Shown here: positions 34,001 through 46,373 of the stretch, in pieces
Position numbering within the stretch: the first letter of the stretch is position 1
Layout of the letters: every line of letters starts with the position of its first letter
Assembly (NCBI GenBank): GCA_033030425.1
Contig: JAUFSD010000008.1
Location: forward strand, 62,001 to 126,000
From: Verpa conica
Lineage: Eukaryota > Ascomycota > Pezizomycetes > Pezizales > Morchellaceae
Direction of reading: 5' to 3'
Length of the DNA stretch: 64,000 nucleotides
The notes under the pieces: generated by a model
Told to the model about the DNA's origin: nothing
Database searches by the model: none
What the model saw: only the letters and a program-made list of their open reading frames with translations
Translations under genes and position numbers: made by a program

Positions 34001-34609
34001 TTGTTAGATATCCGCACTTGCCTAACTAAGATCCAGGGGTCTAACCCTATAGGCGTTTTTAAGAATATCTAGGTAACCTATGTTAATCGCCTAAATTAGT
34101 ATTTAAAAATAGTCAAGTAGTATAGTAAGGTATAAATAATACCATATCCGGTAGCGCCTTCGAATAATGATCCTGCCCTTACAAGCAAGCTAGCATCCTT
34201 GCCCACACCCACTGTCCCAACTCCCTCAAAATATGCTACATGCTAAAGGAACGTAATACTGGAAGTTAGATAACCACACTATGAGAGAATTGTGGGGTAT
34301 CACATCATACCTGGAAGGCTTCTTTGCCTGCTGCATTGATCACTACTCCTTCCTGGGCTAGATCATATATGGTTCTGATCGAGTCTTTAGTCCCGACGGT
34401 AGTACCTATAGGGGGTGTCATTCCTGCTTCTCTGGAGATGGAATCCGATGATTAATATACATACCATCAATTGCACTATATGAACCCTCTCCTGTGTCGC
34501 CGGTTCCATCTAGGCAGAGAATCAGGCGTACAGGAAGTTTGTCGACATTTTCTACTGTTGGCTTTGAAAGCTTTGGCATTTTTTGTACGGGTTCTTTTGG
34601 TGCAGACAT
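31048..34609 (-). CDS. DUF2235 (Tle1-like hydrolase)-GTPase fusion protein, copy 1, 972 aa
   Basis: Eleven exons: 34609-34465, 34423-34311, 34242-34143, 34077-34046, 33987-33918, 33867-33701, 33595-33573, 33520-32644, 32598-32414, 32299-32028 and 31982-31048. All phases close. Residues 25-345 are a DUF2235 domain: LILCLDGTGDT at the start, nucleophile motif GFSRGA (about 150), acid in GAFDTV (about 231), and HHDIGGG with the catalytic His (about 306). This is the Ser-Asp-His layout of type VI phospholipase effector Tle1. A linker domain (FLHPSAYLIFD) precedes a P-loop GTPase-like domain from about 475: GRPGTGKS, a DxxG-like ISDGFGEG, IHAVWYFQDC, and VVLRKED where NKxD is expected. A helical region (VRAYTIWYS) and an Ala/Gly-rich tail of about 70 residues with a KKNLFGRFGR end complete it. 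Predicted role: GTPase-controlled lipid hydrolase; substrate unknown. Confidence 0.88.
31074..31290 (-). repeat. GCN triplet-repeat tract coding the Ala/Gly tail
   Basis: On the plus strand this is a run of GCAGCACCAGCAGCACC-like units with GCC/GGC variants. On the coding strand it gives about 70 residues built of AGAA, SAAAGAAG and SATAGAAG units. It looks like an expanded trinucleotide tract preserved in frame. Confidence 0.85.
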
Positions 34610-36620
34610 TTTGATGAAATATGTTGCTTATCGAGTCTGGCAAGTGTTTAGGGAGTTGATACCTAGGGTCGAAGACCGGGCATCTACAGCCCTTAAGTAC
34701 AAAGAACTACCTCCTGTTACGTCACGATCTTAGACCAGAAGTAGAAGCCTAGCTTCTCAACGGGGTCTAACACCAGGAAATTCTAAATAGCTTATCATGT
34801 CCAAAAAAAACAAAATATATTTATGTAACCATTAGGCTGACGAAAGGAAAGTAGCTATGACATCATATATATATGCTATATGTTGACCGAATCTCAATAC
34901 TCGTAAAGAGCTGATGTTTGTAAAAGAGACTGCTATTGCATACAATAAAGTGTGCCAAGTCTATTCTTCTACATTCACACCGCAATTCGATCTCAAGAGT
35001 CTTTTTCGGGTGACATACTTTAGTGACTACCGCCGTGTATCAGCCAATAACCAAGGTAAATATATGTTTCAAAGTCCAGGTAATGCACTTTTAGATTGAC
35101 AGCATGACACATTTCTAATATGCTTTCTCTGAATGGTGGATAAAATATGCAGCAATTATTGATAGCCGCGCAACCTGGGATTGAGTCACGGTGTGGATGT
35201 CGAGTGATGAGGGAGTTTACCCTCATTCAGCTGGTTGATCATTCAGCTGATGAACTACTGATATGTAGTGGCGCAGCAACCAATGTAACCCAGATAGTGA
35301 ATATCCACAGCTGCGAGTATGATAATAGAGGTAAAACTAGAATGGCTAACTCCTCTAGCCCATAGGATCTCCGACGGCACTCAGGGCTTTTTATCTTTCT
35401 ATTCAATTGATATTGAGTTCATGGAGCATCTATTGTCGTATTTGGACACAACACAGATCTTACTCCCAATCCACTAATAGGGTGACTACACTATAGTCCG
35501 AGTATATAATCTAGGAACCTTATCAGTATAGAGTTTACACCAATAAATTATGACAGTACCTTTCTATGTATTTACCTACTTAATGTTAATACTATCTCAT
35601 GGTTCTAGACTCTTGGGAGGTTGTCACCCCAAGAAACCTTCAAGCCTCGTTGCGTTACACAAAAAGCGAGATGCCAACCCTTTCAACCGCATGTTGATCG
35701 CCGCTGCCTGTTTTGGAAGAAGGGCCGTGCTTTCCGAATAAGTACCCCGCTTCTGCTGTGGAACCAGAACTACACGTCTGTATGGTGGATTGTAGGTCGA
35801 GGCACGTAAACTCAGCTGAAAACTTCAGTAAAGTCGAGCTGAACATTATATTGTATCGGAGATATCTAAAGTGATGCACCAAATAATTAATGGAAAGTTG
35901 CTGCCTGCGCTCGGACTAAATTGGTTCTCGTGCATCTTGAATATCAGAAACTAGCTCCGGAGAATCAACAATCGCACGATCATGCTCAACTGGGAAAAGA
36001 AAAAAACTCTCATGGCATTAGTGCTATTACCCTTAGATCCCGAACCAGGTTTACAGGCAGAGTTTGGCTTTGGGCACTTACACCTTTTTGGAACCTTACC
36101 CCGCACTAATTGGAGACAGTAAGTATCGACCTTATCATGCATAAGTGCTACATAGAGTTAGCTAGAACCTGAAAACGGAATGACTGTATATACTTTTTGT
36201 AGGTTTCTATGAGATTTAGGGCTACTCAACCGCCGGATGCTTTTTGATTCTATTGGGTACAATTCTCTTTTACGGTTACTGGAAAATTAGACTCTGTTAT
36301 AACAATATTTATTATCTAGATAAGAACTAATATGTCGGCCAAATTTCTATGTAATAGCAGGTTACGGATATCACTAGAAAGGATAATTGCTTTGGAGTAT
36401 GTAGCTCACTCAATTCACTCCCAAGCCTTGCTTAATCTAGCAATAGTTTAATATAGCTACCAGAAATTTTTTTTTACTATAAAATGCTCATGCCTCTGGG
36501 ATTCTGATTTCTAGGTCAGATCCACCTCTACACCGTACCCTATAACAAAGAGCAAAGCAACAATCTCGCATACCCAGTGTCTTTGCACCTAACCATTACC
36601 TTCACCGAGAAGCAGGAATC
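34610..36620. other. Gene-free stretch with half of a family B hairpin
   Basis: Divergent upstream region between the hydrolase-GTPase gene (-) and the dioxygenase gene (+). At 34898-34965 the left half of the family B MITE (TACTCGTAAAGAGCTGATG, CTATTGCATAC) is present without its right arm. Nothing else recognised. Confidence 0.55.
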
Positions 36621-39600
36621 ATGAGTGTTATCTCGGATATCCAGGAACTTCGGGGTTCTATCCACTCGGTATTAACCCAGAATGCAGACGAGGATGCATT
36701 TGCCAAAGTTTTGGAGGACATAAGAAAATGTAAGGGGGATGTTGTAAAAAACTCAGCATTAGTGCTTGAGGTGGTGAAGCAGAAGGCATCTAGAGGGCCT
36801 ATGGACGATAGGACAATGATGGTATGTGAACCTGGCGCCCGGGCTCGTGTATTATTGACCAGCAGTATTCTAACATGGAAGTGATCAATAGATGGAGCGA
36901 CTCATTGGAGTCGTGGCCAACATGCCCGAGGATTCTTTTGCTAGAAAGAAGATGACTGGTGTGCTCGTTGATCAGCTCTGGGACTCTCTTCAGCACCCAC
37001 CACTATCTTATCTCAGCGATAAATACCAATATCGCCAACCTGATGGATCTTACAATGTAAGTTTAATTCACCTATTTACCATCTAGTTAAACCTGGATTC
37101 TGTAAAAGAAAAAAAGTCTTACACGCTCTAGAATATCATGTATCCGGATCTCGGAAAGGCCAACACTCCTTATGCGAGAACCGTCCGGACAGAGGTAAAG
37201 GCTCCGGGTGCTAGGCCAGATCCTGGTTTGCTTTTTGATTGTAAGTTTTAAATCTATTTTAAATGGCAATATATACATATTGGTCATAAGTGGAGATACT
37301 AACCTATATCATTTGAAAGTGTTGATGGCCCGCGGGAATGATACAAAGACGAACGAGGCAGGAATCTCCAGTATGCTACTATACCATGCATCTATCATTA
37401 CTCATGGTGAGTATACATATCTGATTTCACCGGATTGATGAGTTCACTTACTTAATTATATAAAAAGATATCTTTCACACTAGCCGCACCGATGCAAACA
37501 TAAGCACTACATCCTCATACCTCGACCTGGCACCCCTCTACGGAAGTTCCCAAGAGCACCAGGACAAGATTCGAACCTTCAAAAACGGCGAGATTAAGCC
37601 TGATACCTTCCACGAAAAGAGACTCTTGGCATTTCCTCCCGGTGTGAATGTTATGCTTGTCATGTACTCCCGTTTTCACAACTATGCAGCTAGGACATTG
37701 GCCGCTATTAATGAAGGTGGGCGTTTTACGCCGTCACCCTTCATCGATCCTGAGGCTGCTGAGAAGAAGAGAGACAATGACCTATTTAATGTTGCAAGAC
37801 TGTGAGTGTGAAATCCTACCCTTGGCATCTTTAGGTCCTTTCTTTGTATAAGAAAATAATAACAGGTGCTTTAGGATAACCAATGGGCTATATATCAATA
37901 TTTGTCTACACGAGTATGTATTAACACTCCTAAACTTAAATAAAGCATCTAGCTAAACAAAAACCAATAGCTACCTCCGCGCCATAGCCAATGTCCCTAG
38001 CACAGAATCGAGTTGGACTCTTGACCCCCGGGTTGAAATTACAAAAGCCTTTGACAAGGAGGGAGTTCCCAGGGGAGTTGGAAATCAGGTATCCTGCGAA
38101 TTCAACCTACTCTACCGTTTCCACCCCGCCATTTCTTGTCGTGATGCAAGATGGACCAAAGATTTCTATGCCTCAATATTCCCCGGAGAAGACCTACTTA
38201 ACATCCCTGTACCAAGACTGTTGCAAGGTATTGGCAAGTTTGAAAAGAGCATCTGCGAAGATCCTTCGCAGAGAACGTTTGCCGGATTAGCTAGGCAGGC
38301 AGATGGAACCTTTAACGATGACGAACTGGTGGATATTTTGAGGGAAAGCATTGAAGATCCAGCAGGTATGTATGATAACATAATGATTTCCAAAGTATTT
38401 ATGGTGGGGGGCTAGCTACAACCAAGACATATCAACGTCATAATACTTTTTCTTCCACATTCACGAAACACAGCAGTAACTAACTTTGAGTAAATAGGTG
38501 CTTTCGGAGCCAATCGTGTCCCGGATATCCTTAGGTCAGTTGAAGTTTTAGGCATCGTGCAGGCCCGAAAATGGAATGTGGCCTCCTTGAATGAGTTCCG
38601 TGAGTTCTTTGAACTCAAGCGCTACGAAAAGTTTGAAGACATCAATCCGGACCCATACGTTGCGAGCACATTGCAGAAACTTTACGGCCATGTCGACAAC
38701 GTGGAGATGTACCCTGGAATGTATTTAGAGGCAAACAAGCCAAGATTGGACCCTGGAATGGGACTGTGTAAGAATCAAACGCTATGAGGTTTTTATTTTG
38801 CCTAACATGGTACAGGTGCACCATATACCGTCACTCGGGCTGTATTTTCTGATGCTATCACTTTGGTTCGTGGAGACAGATATCTGACACTTGTGAGCAT
38901 CCCAACAATACCCCAAATTCCTTCTTTCTTATATTCTACCTAGCTATTTTTCACCCATTCTAATAATGAATAAAGGATTATACTCCGGCAAATCTTACCA
39001 ATTGGGGTATCACAGAGGTTGCTCCAGATCGCCATACCCTTGGTGGAGCTAAGATGGCTCACCTTATCCTCAATGCCTTCCCTCGCCACTTCAAGTTCAA
39101 CTCTGTATACGCAATGCAACCCTTCTATACACCTAATGAGAACCGGAAGATCTTTACCAAATTCAACACAGCTGGGCTCTACTCATTCTCCCCTCCATCA
39201 CTCCAACCTCGAATCATTCCAGTCATCAGTCATGCCACATTGAATAGCGTTTTAGCAGACCAGCAGAACTTCAAGGTTCCGTGGGGAGCAAAGATGGAAT
39301 CCTTGGAAAGATATATGCTTGCAGGTGATCATCAAGCAAACACCGCCCAAAGGAAATTGGTCGGTGGGTTGATTTATGGCGTCGATGGAGCTACGCAAAG
39401 GTTCCGAGACTTCACCGAGGAAATTACAACAAAGTTGTTGAAGAGGGAGTCTTACGAGCTTGGGAGACATGGACTTCATCAAGTGGATATTGTTCAGTAA
39501 GTGGTGCCTTTTGAACCCTGGAAATCTCGAACTAATTAAAATTATCTACAGGATATGTAATCTCGCAGCCCTTCACTTCGCATCAGCTCTTTGCTACCTC

Positions 39601-40884
39601 CCACTCTCAACGGACCCCGACTCCCCTAATTGCAGAGATTCCTATAGCGAGAAAGAACTCTACAGAGTCTTATGCAATCTTACCGCATATGTCTTCTCAG
39701 ATGCTGATCCAACAAAGTCATGGGTTCGCCGTCGTGAATCAAGAAAGGGTACCTCGAAGTTGTGCGACGTTATGGAGGGCATAGTCAGGGGAATCCCACC
39801 AGAAGCACCCCCGGCTCAGGCTCAGGCTCCGAAGAATCTCCCCATCACTAGGGGGATTGCAGGATTTGCCCGTGGCCGAGTTGAAGCCCGTGTGGAGAAA
39901 GTTAAAGGTATAGCAGGAATTATAACTGGGACCTCAGCGGCAAGTGGGGCGAAAATCTCACACCCGCTCAAGGATTATGGTCTCAATATTGCAAAAAGGC
40001 TGCTAGGTTCTGGTAAGAGCCCAAGAGAAGTTTCAGAGATCATGGTCGGGACAGCCAGTGCTTTTGTTGCAAACACTGCGACCTCGGTATGTAATCGCAC
40101 AGGAACCCGCACTTGGACTTCTATATCCAGGGAATGCTAACATGACCAAGTGTGCCCAACTTATCGACTTTTATCTTCAAGATGAAAACAGAGCTCATTG
40201 GGCAGAGATCCAAAGACTCTCTAGGCAATATACTGTTGAGGCTGATCAAACCCTTACAAAATATGTTCTTGAGGGTGCACGATTGTCAAACTCACTGGGG
40301 ATATTCCGAGACGTGGAGCCTGTCAACGGCCAAACAATTCAAATTGCACAAAACGGTCAAAATATTACGGCAAAGAAAGGAGACAAGATCTTTGTTAGCT
40401 TTGTATGTCTCGCCTCCCTCTCTTGATAACAAAAAAGAAACCTAACGTGATGAATCCAAGATCGCTGCCTCCCGAGACCCAACTGTATTCCCAAATCCGT
40501 AAGAATCCCAAAATATGCTCCTAACTGTTTGTCATCATCTAAAAGTTCATATAGGCAGGAAGTACGGCTAGATAGACATATCGATTCGTACATTACCTTC
40601 GGCCAAGGTCCACATCAGTGCCTCGGCAAAGAGATTAACATCATCCACAATCTCACCATGCTCAAGGCCTTTGCCAATCTCAGGAACCTGCGGAGAACCC
40701 CTGGCGATGAAGGGAAACTGAAGTTTATCACAAAACCAGGAGGAATAAAGCTGTACATGACTCCAGACTGGAGTGAATTCTCGCCTTATCCTACCAGTAA
40801 GTTCAAATTATTACTACCAAGCAAAAGATCCAGCTAACAAAGGTATTTTTAGCCATGAAACTTATGTTTGACGGTGCTCCATAA
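36621..40884 (+). CDS. ppo: Psi-producing oxygenase: fatty-acid dioxygenase/P450 fusion, 1098 aa
   Basis: Fifteen exons in phase: 36621-36821, 36892-37056, 37132-37240, 37320-37406, 37468-37801, 37875-37913, 37971-38365, 38498-38767, 38816-38892, 38976-39496, 39552-40086, 40151-40402, 40461-40498, 40555-40796 and 40853-40884. The N-terminal half is an animal-heme-peroxidase-type dioxygenase: distal His187 (SIITHD), the SYLDLAPLYG loop, catalytic Tyr360 and proximal heme His363 (LLYRFHP). The C-terminal half is a P450 with heme-thiolate Cys1030 (FGQGPHQCLG), so it is the PpoA type rather than the Cys-less PpoC type. Family reaction: 8R-dioxygenation of oleic/linoleic acid, then isomerisation of the hydroperoxide to a diol (psi factor), which governs sporulation in aspergilli. 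The isomerase-helix motif reads N907-T-A-T910 where N-x-x-Q is typical. The C-terminus (TTMKLMFDG) is family-like, so the gene looks complete. Confidence 0.93.
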
Positions 40885-42024
40885 GTGAGATATGTTATGA
40901 CGGGTAAAAAATAGTGTTTATGTTTCTCGTTCTTATCTCAGATGATGTATCTTCACTTGTATCTATGTAGGAAGCAGTACAATTTATCTATTTCCAATTC
41001 TCTTACTATATCCTAGGAAGTAGTAAGATTTACAATCTATCTATTTTCAGTCTCCCTATTACCTAAATTCTATACTAAGCACTTTGAAGAGTAATGGCTC
41101 TTTGGCAAACGATGTTCCTTTTTCCTAACCTCTCAGGCCACCTTTAAAGCACCTGTGCATTACACCTGTGGTTAGACCATATCGATCAGGGGGAAGCACT
41201 CTCTAGGTCGCTTAATTACAGTACATATACCAGGGTGGTAACTAAAACCCGGATTGGGTCACAACTATTTGTGCAACATACGCCAGAAGACACCAATAGA
41301 GCCGTCTTTTCAGCTTATTGTTTATCATGAGTGTGTTTGCACGGGGAAGGTGACGTTAGGTTAGGGTTGGTGAGGCTCTGCTATAGGTGTGTGTTACATA
41401 AGCCCAAGTATTGGCTCAAACCACAGCAGCTAAAGCGAAAATCAACACCTAACCCACGTCTTGCACCACAAGAAGCCATTCAGTTAGCAATAAACCTGGT
41501 GCAGTTTACTATTTTTGAGATCCACACCATGCTTTCTTATTGGCATACTCAGCTTGTGTGTGAGGTTCTGCCCTGTCAGCCTTGCTATAGCCGACAAGTC
41601 ACATCCTGTTGGGCCAATGGTTGTGCCAGTCGAGAAACCAGGCTCCCGCTTTGAAACACGGATATGCTAAGGTTTCGTGTCCTATCTGGACGTCTAATTG
41701 AGCCAGCAAGCTCTCTGCTTGAATGTGCCGAGAGCAAGAGATCACGGTACAACAAGGACCTGAAAGAACTGCTAAGGCGGATATTAGAAACCTCGCCTAT
41801 CGGGCTATTTCCCGAGTACCATATCGCGATGGCCTGCATGATCTCACTTACATCTGATGTGGCTCTTTTCAGCACACACCACCGGGATAATCTTCATCTA
41901 CAGCTCATAACCCCCTCTTAATGCTCCTCCTCTGGTACGTAGTTGGATCTTCGCACTCTGGCACATTCAAAGACTCCTTCAAACTGCTTCTCACCACACT
42001 ATAGATTCTACAATTTTAAGCATC
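40885..42024. other. Intergenic, source of the sequence duplicated at 30.2 kb
   Basis: Between the dioxygenase and NLR genes, same strand. No gene recognised. The region around 41560-41640 has a degenerate copy at 30210 onward. The last 150 bp are the presumed NLR promoter. Confidence 0.5.
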
Positions 42025-45000
42025 ATGCTCTTCACTCTCTGGAATACAGCCCTTCTGGGGGCTCCCGTGGTTATTTTATGTCTAACAAAAGGCTCCCAAC
42101 CTAGATTCCATGCCATAATCATGCTCTGCACTGGGCTACTCGGCATGCAGCTCCCCAATATTGATACACCGGGTACGTGGTCAATAGCATTCGCAGTGTA
42201 CCTATTCTTCAACTTCCTTACTCTCGCACTATCACCACTACAGCTCATCTTAGCGTGGTGTCTCAGCCCCAAGGCTCCAGTCGACCCAGGAATCGTGGTC
42301 CACCATGACGGAGATGAGAAGGGGAATATTACCGTTGAGTGAGTTGGACCTGTCTACTTACTTATGTCTTATTGCAGTACCCAGTTCTTATTTTTCTCTC
42401 TCTAGTATTGTTGCGGTTCACGGACTTGGGTCGAACCCTGACTGGGCATGGACATGGGAAGACCAGGCTACAAAATGCATGTGGCTTAAGGACCTACTCC
42501 CGAAAGCAATTCCGAGAGCACGTATCATGGCATATAATCATAATTCAGCTTGGTTTCGTGATGCACCTGCGAAGTCGGTAAAGATCTGTGGGGAGGAGCT
42601 TTTGGAGGTACTGAATACCCGCCGATCGCACTCGAAGGTATCTACCAGTTGCTTTACCAATACACCCGGGGAGGTCTTGCTTATACTGTTGCTTTTAGGA
42701 GGCTGCGCAGAGACCGATTATATTCATAGGCCATAGCTTTGGTGGTATCATCATAAAGCAGGTACGTATATACCGGGAAATGATCTTCTACGAGTACCCA
42801 AGCCGTGAGCCAGGTTAACAGACCCTAGGCGCTCGTTACCGCGAGTGAGAAATACACAGATTCTACATTTGATTCGATCGAGAAATCAATGCATGGTGCA
42901 ATATTTCTCGGGGTTCCTCACGATGGGTCTCAGCTCACTACATGGGGTGAATTGTTATCATATTGTACCTACTGGCTTGGCTCTAGCACGGAACTACTTG
43001 AAGCTCTGCAACCCGGAGCTGAGGCTCTTCGGGAGTTGAATAGGAGCTTTATCACAAATTATGGCTCCCGAGATTTGGTAGACTTTTTTGAGACCCATAA
43101 AACGAAAAGTATGGGGATTCCGGTGTTACTAGTAGGTTCTCCAAACCTATTAAAAGGGTTTTACGACTAATCACTCTCAGGGGGTTGATACCCACTCGAG
43201 CACAAATCTTGGTGTAAAGCGGGTTCCGCTAGAGACTGACCATATTGGAATGAATAAGTTCAAGTCGGAAAAGCATAATAACTATCGGCTGGTCCTTAGC
43301 CAATTGACAAGAATGGTAGATAAAATCGAGAAAGGTTGGTAACACTCTTACCGTGTGCTATCTCCAGCCTTATCCACGGTACCAGTTCCTAACATCTCCT
43401 AGGGCAATTGAAGACTTTGAGTATAGAGCAGGATGGTAACAAGGCACTTTCATGATACTTTTGTTGAACCGACTGTAACTAGTGTTGATAGGATGCCTAA
43501 AATCACTCTATTTGAACGGATCTGATAACCGCCGGGAAAGTATCGACGAACCTCATCCTTCCACACTGAAATGGCTAGATCTCAGCCCTGTAATCCGAGG
43601 TTGGATGAACAATAAAACCCAAGTAGTATGGGTCTCCGGTAAACCTGGATCGGGAAAGTCATCATTATCTAAACATCTACTCGACCGCTTGATCTCTGAA
43701 CAGAATGAACAAAAAGAGAAGGGCCTATTTAACTATCTACGTGGTACATCAGCAATTATTGGATTCTTCTTCAACGGTCGGGGCCCTGAGAGGCTGAGGT
43801 CCGAGTCAGCATTCTTTCATTCGCTCCTCTTTCAGCTTGTGGAACAAGAGCCATCATTATACCGCTTGGTTCCGAAACCAAAGAAGGACAGTACGGGCAA
43901 ACCTGCACCACTTTCCGTACATACTCTCTGGAGGGCACTACTCTCGATGCTCGATGATCCTAGGGTCGAGTCCACACGCATAATAGTAGACGCGTTTGAT
44001 GAGTGTGGGGAAGAGTGCAAACAAAGACTGCTTAAGCTTCTCACTGAAGACCTCGCTAACCACCAATCCCGCCCACAAATACTCATTACTGGGCGTCGCA
44101 ACGCTGAGCTTGAAATGTACCTGGAATCTTACCCTACAATCTACCTAGAGGACTTCAACGGAGAAGACATAAACACATATCTCAAAAGTGAATTCGAAGT
44201 CTTCACCCGCCACCGCAGCCGCGAGTTTGTCGAGCATATCGTGGCAAAGGCAGCAACCCGTTCACAGGGTGTGTTCCTCTGGGTAATACTCGTCGTGAAA
44301 GAGCTGAAGAAGGGGAAGTTGCTTGTTGGGACTGATCAGGAGTTGGAAGGAGCGATTGATTCACTCCCGGCAGACTTGACTGAGTTTTATGACCATATCC
44401 TTGAACAGCTGGACACAAACGCCAATTCTGAAACTCGGAGAATGCTTGAATGGGTACTCTTCGCAGATAGACCATTGTCAGTTGAGGAGTTCCGTTATGC
44501 AATTTTCGTCGGTTCCAGGACACCTCCAACTGATTTAGCTTCGGTGGAACAGATCGCACTCCCAGAAAGCCGTATGGGAGAACGAATACGTGAATATTCT
44601 GGGGGATTGTTAGAGATCAAAGGGGGGATACGTTTGAAATACACTACGCAAGAATATAGCGAGGCTCTCTACGTTCAACTTATTCATCAGTCAGTCAAAG
44701 ATTATTTACTAGAGAAGGAGGTGGAGACTAATGAAAAAACATCAACCCCATTGCCGTTAATGGTTCCGCGTAATGCTCACTCACACCTAGCTCGTATATG
44801 CGTTCAATATCTCGCTTTCTCTGATTTTGATCTACCTGCACCGACCGATACGGCCACACGGAATCGCCTTCTTAAGATACCCTTTGTACGATATGCAACA
44901 CAGATGTGGATCAAGCATGCCCCGCTTGCTGACCCATCTGGAAAGACAGTCTATATGGCCTTATTTGGGTGGCCAGAACGCCAAAACTTTCAGACATGGT

Positions 45001-46373
45001 TGAAGAACTACGAGCAGCTAGAAGGCCGTGGAGAAGACTCCATCTTACCAAGGGTGGGAGGGTGGAGGAAACCACTGTTCATCGCATCACAGATAGGACT
45101 CGAATCCGATGTGAAACACTATATGCCTTTCTTACAACAGGAAGATAGCAGTGAACGAGAACAGACAACTATGAGTGCCCTGGTAGCGGCATCTGTCGGA
45201 GGCCACGAATCGACTGCAGCCCTTGTTCTCGACGAAGGTGCCGACAGCGGAGCACTAAAAGGCAAATATGGAAGCGCCCTACAAGAAGCAGCCCTGAGAG
45301 GCCATCAATTGGTGGTGAAGCTACTCCTCGAGAGGGGAGCCAATGCTAACGGTCTTGGCTAGATCCCTGGGGGGCCCTTGCGAGAAGCAGCCTGTAATGG
45401 GCACAAAGATATTGTATGGATGCTCCTTGAGAAAGGTGCCAATGTCAACGAACAAGGAGGTCAATACGGAAATGCCTTACAGGGTGCTGCTTTTGGAGGA
45501 TTTGAAGAAGTCGTCAAACTACTTCTACAGTGGGGTGCCAAGATCAATGCTCATGGCGGTGAATATGGAACTGCCTTACAAGCAGCGAGTTTAGCAGGGC
45601 ACGAAGCAATTGTGGAGCTACTTCTCGAGAGAGGTGCCGAAATCAACACTTGCGTAGGAAATTATGGATACCCGCTACAGGCAGCAGCCTACGGAACCTT
45701 CCCTCTAGTTGTGCAGAATCAAGTAGCGGTGGTACAACTACTTCTACAGTGGGGTGCGGAAGTCAATGCCCAAGGCGGTCGATACGGAAATGCCTTGCAA
45801 GCTGCAGCAGTTGCTGCCAGTCATGAAGTCGTGCAAATACTACTCGAAAACGGTGCGAATATCCATGCCGAGGGAGGCTCTTGGGGAAATGCATTGCAAG
45901 CCGCGGCTTGGAGGGGTTGTTTACCTATAGTCCAACTACTCACTGAAAAGGGCGCCGATCCAAACACAAAAGGCGGGCGGTATGAAACAGCATTGATAGC
46001 AGCTGCTGGAAATGGCCGGGAGGAAGTAGTAAAGTTTCTCCTCGAGAAAGGCGTGGATGTTAATGTTGAGGGTGGATTTTGGGGCAGTGCATTATATGGA
46101 GCTACACGCCGCCGGAGTGAACCTATTGTACAGATGCTTCTCGAGAATGGTGCCAATGCGAATGCTCGAGGCTCCCCGGGCTTTGAGTCTGAAAGTGTCC
46201 TGCAGGAAGCGGTCACCGGCGGCCGCGAGCCTATAGTACGGATGTTGCTTGAGAAAGGCGCCGACCCAAGCACTGTGAAACTACGTTTTGGAAACTTTTC
46301 GCAGTTAATAGCAACAGGTGGCCCCACAGAGATGGCAAAGTTTCTTGTTGATGATGCCAATCGTCGTAAGTAG
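42025..46373 (+). pseudogene. Membrane-anchored NLR: serine hydrolase-NACHT-ankyrin, with one in-frame TAG
   Basis: Exons in phase: 42025-42338, 42406-42637, 42699-42761, 42829-43131, 43181-43334, 43403-43435 and 43492-46373. The N-terminal 105 residues contain about three hydrophobic spans (LLGAPVVILCL, AIIMLCTGLLG, AFAVYLFFNFLTLAL). A DUF676/SesB-like alpha/beta hydrolase follows: IVAVHGLGSNP, nucleophile Ser195 in FIGHSFGG, and GAIFLGVPHDGS. NACHT: Walker A GKPGSGKSS (about 416-424), Walker B IIVDAFDEC (about 532-538). A winged-helix part and about 12 ankyrin repeats end the protein. A TAG at 45360-45362 (codon 990) interrupts the third ankyrin repeat; the frame continues in register for 336 more codons with nine or ten good repeats and has no second ATG start. 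So it is either a recent nonsense allele, a shortened NLR of 989 aa, or a sequence error. NLRs of this design sense non-self and trigger cell death. Confidence 0.85.

Noticed and set aside
35147..36109. Several 60-75-codon frames upstream of the oxygenase gene
   Set aside because: No motifs, mutually overlapping, AT-rich spacer composition.
45360..45368. Programmed stop-codon readthrough in the NLR
   Set aside because: TAG is followed by A, not a known favourable readthrough context; nonsense mutation or error is simpler.
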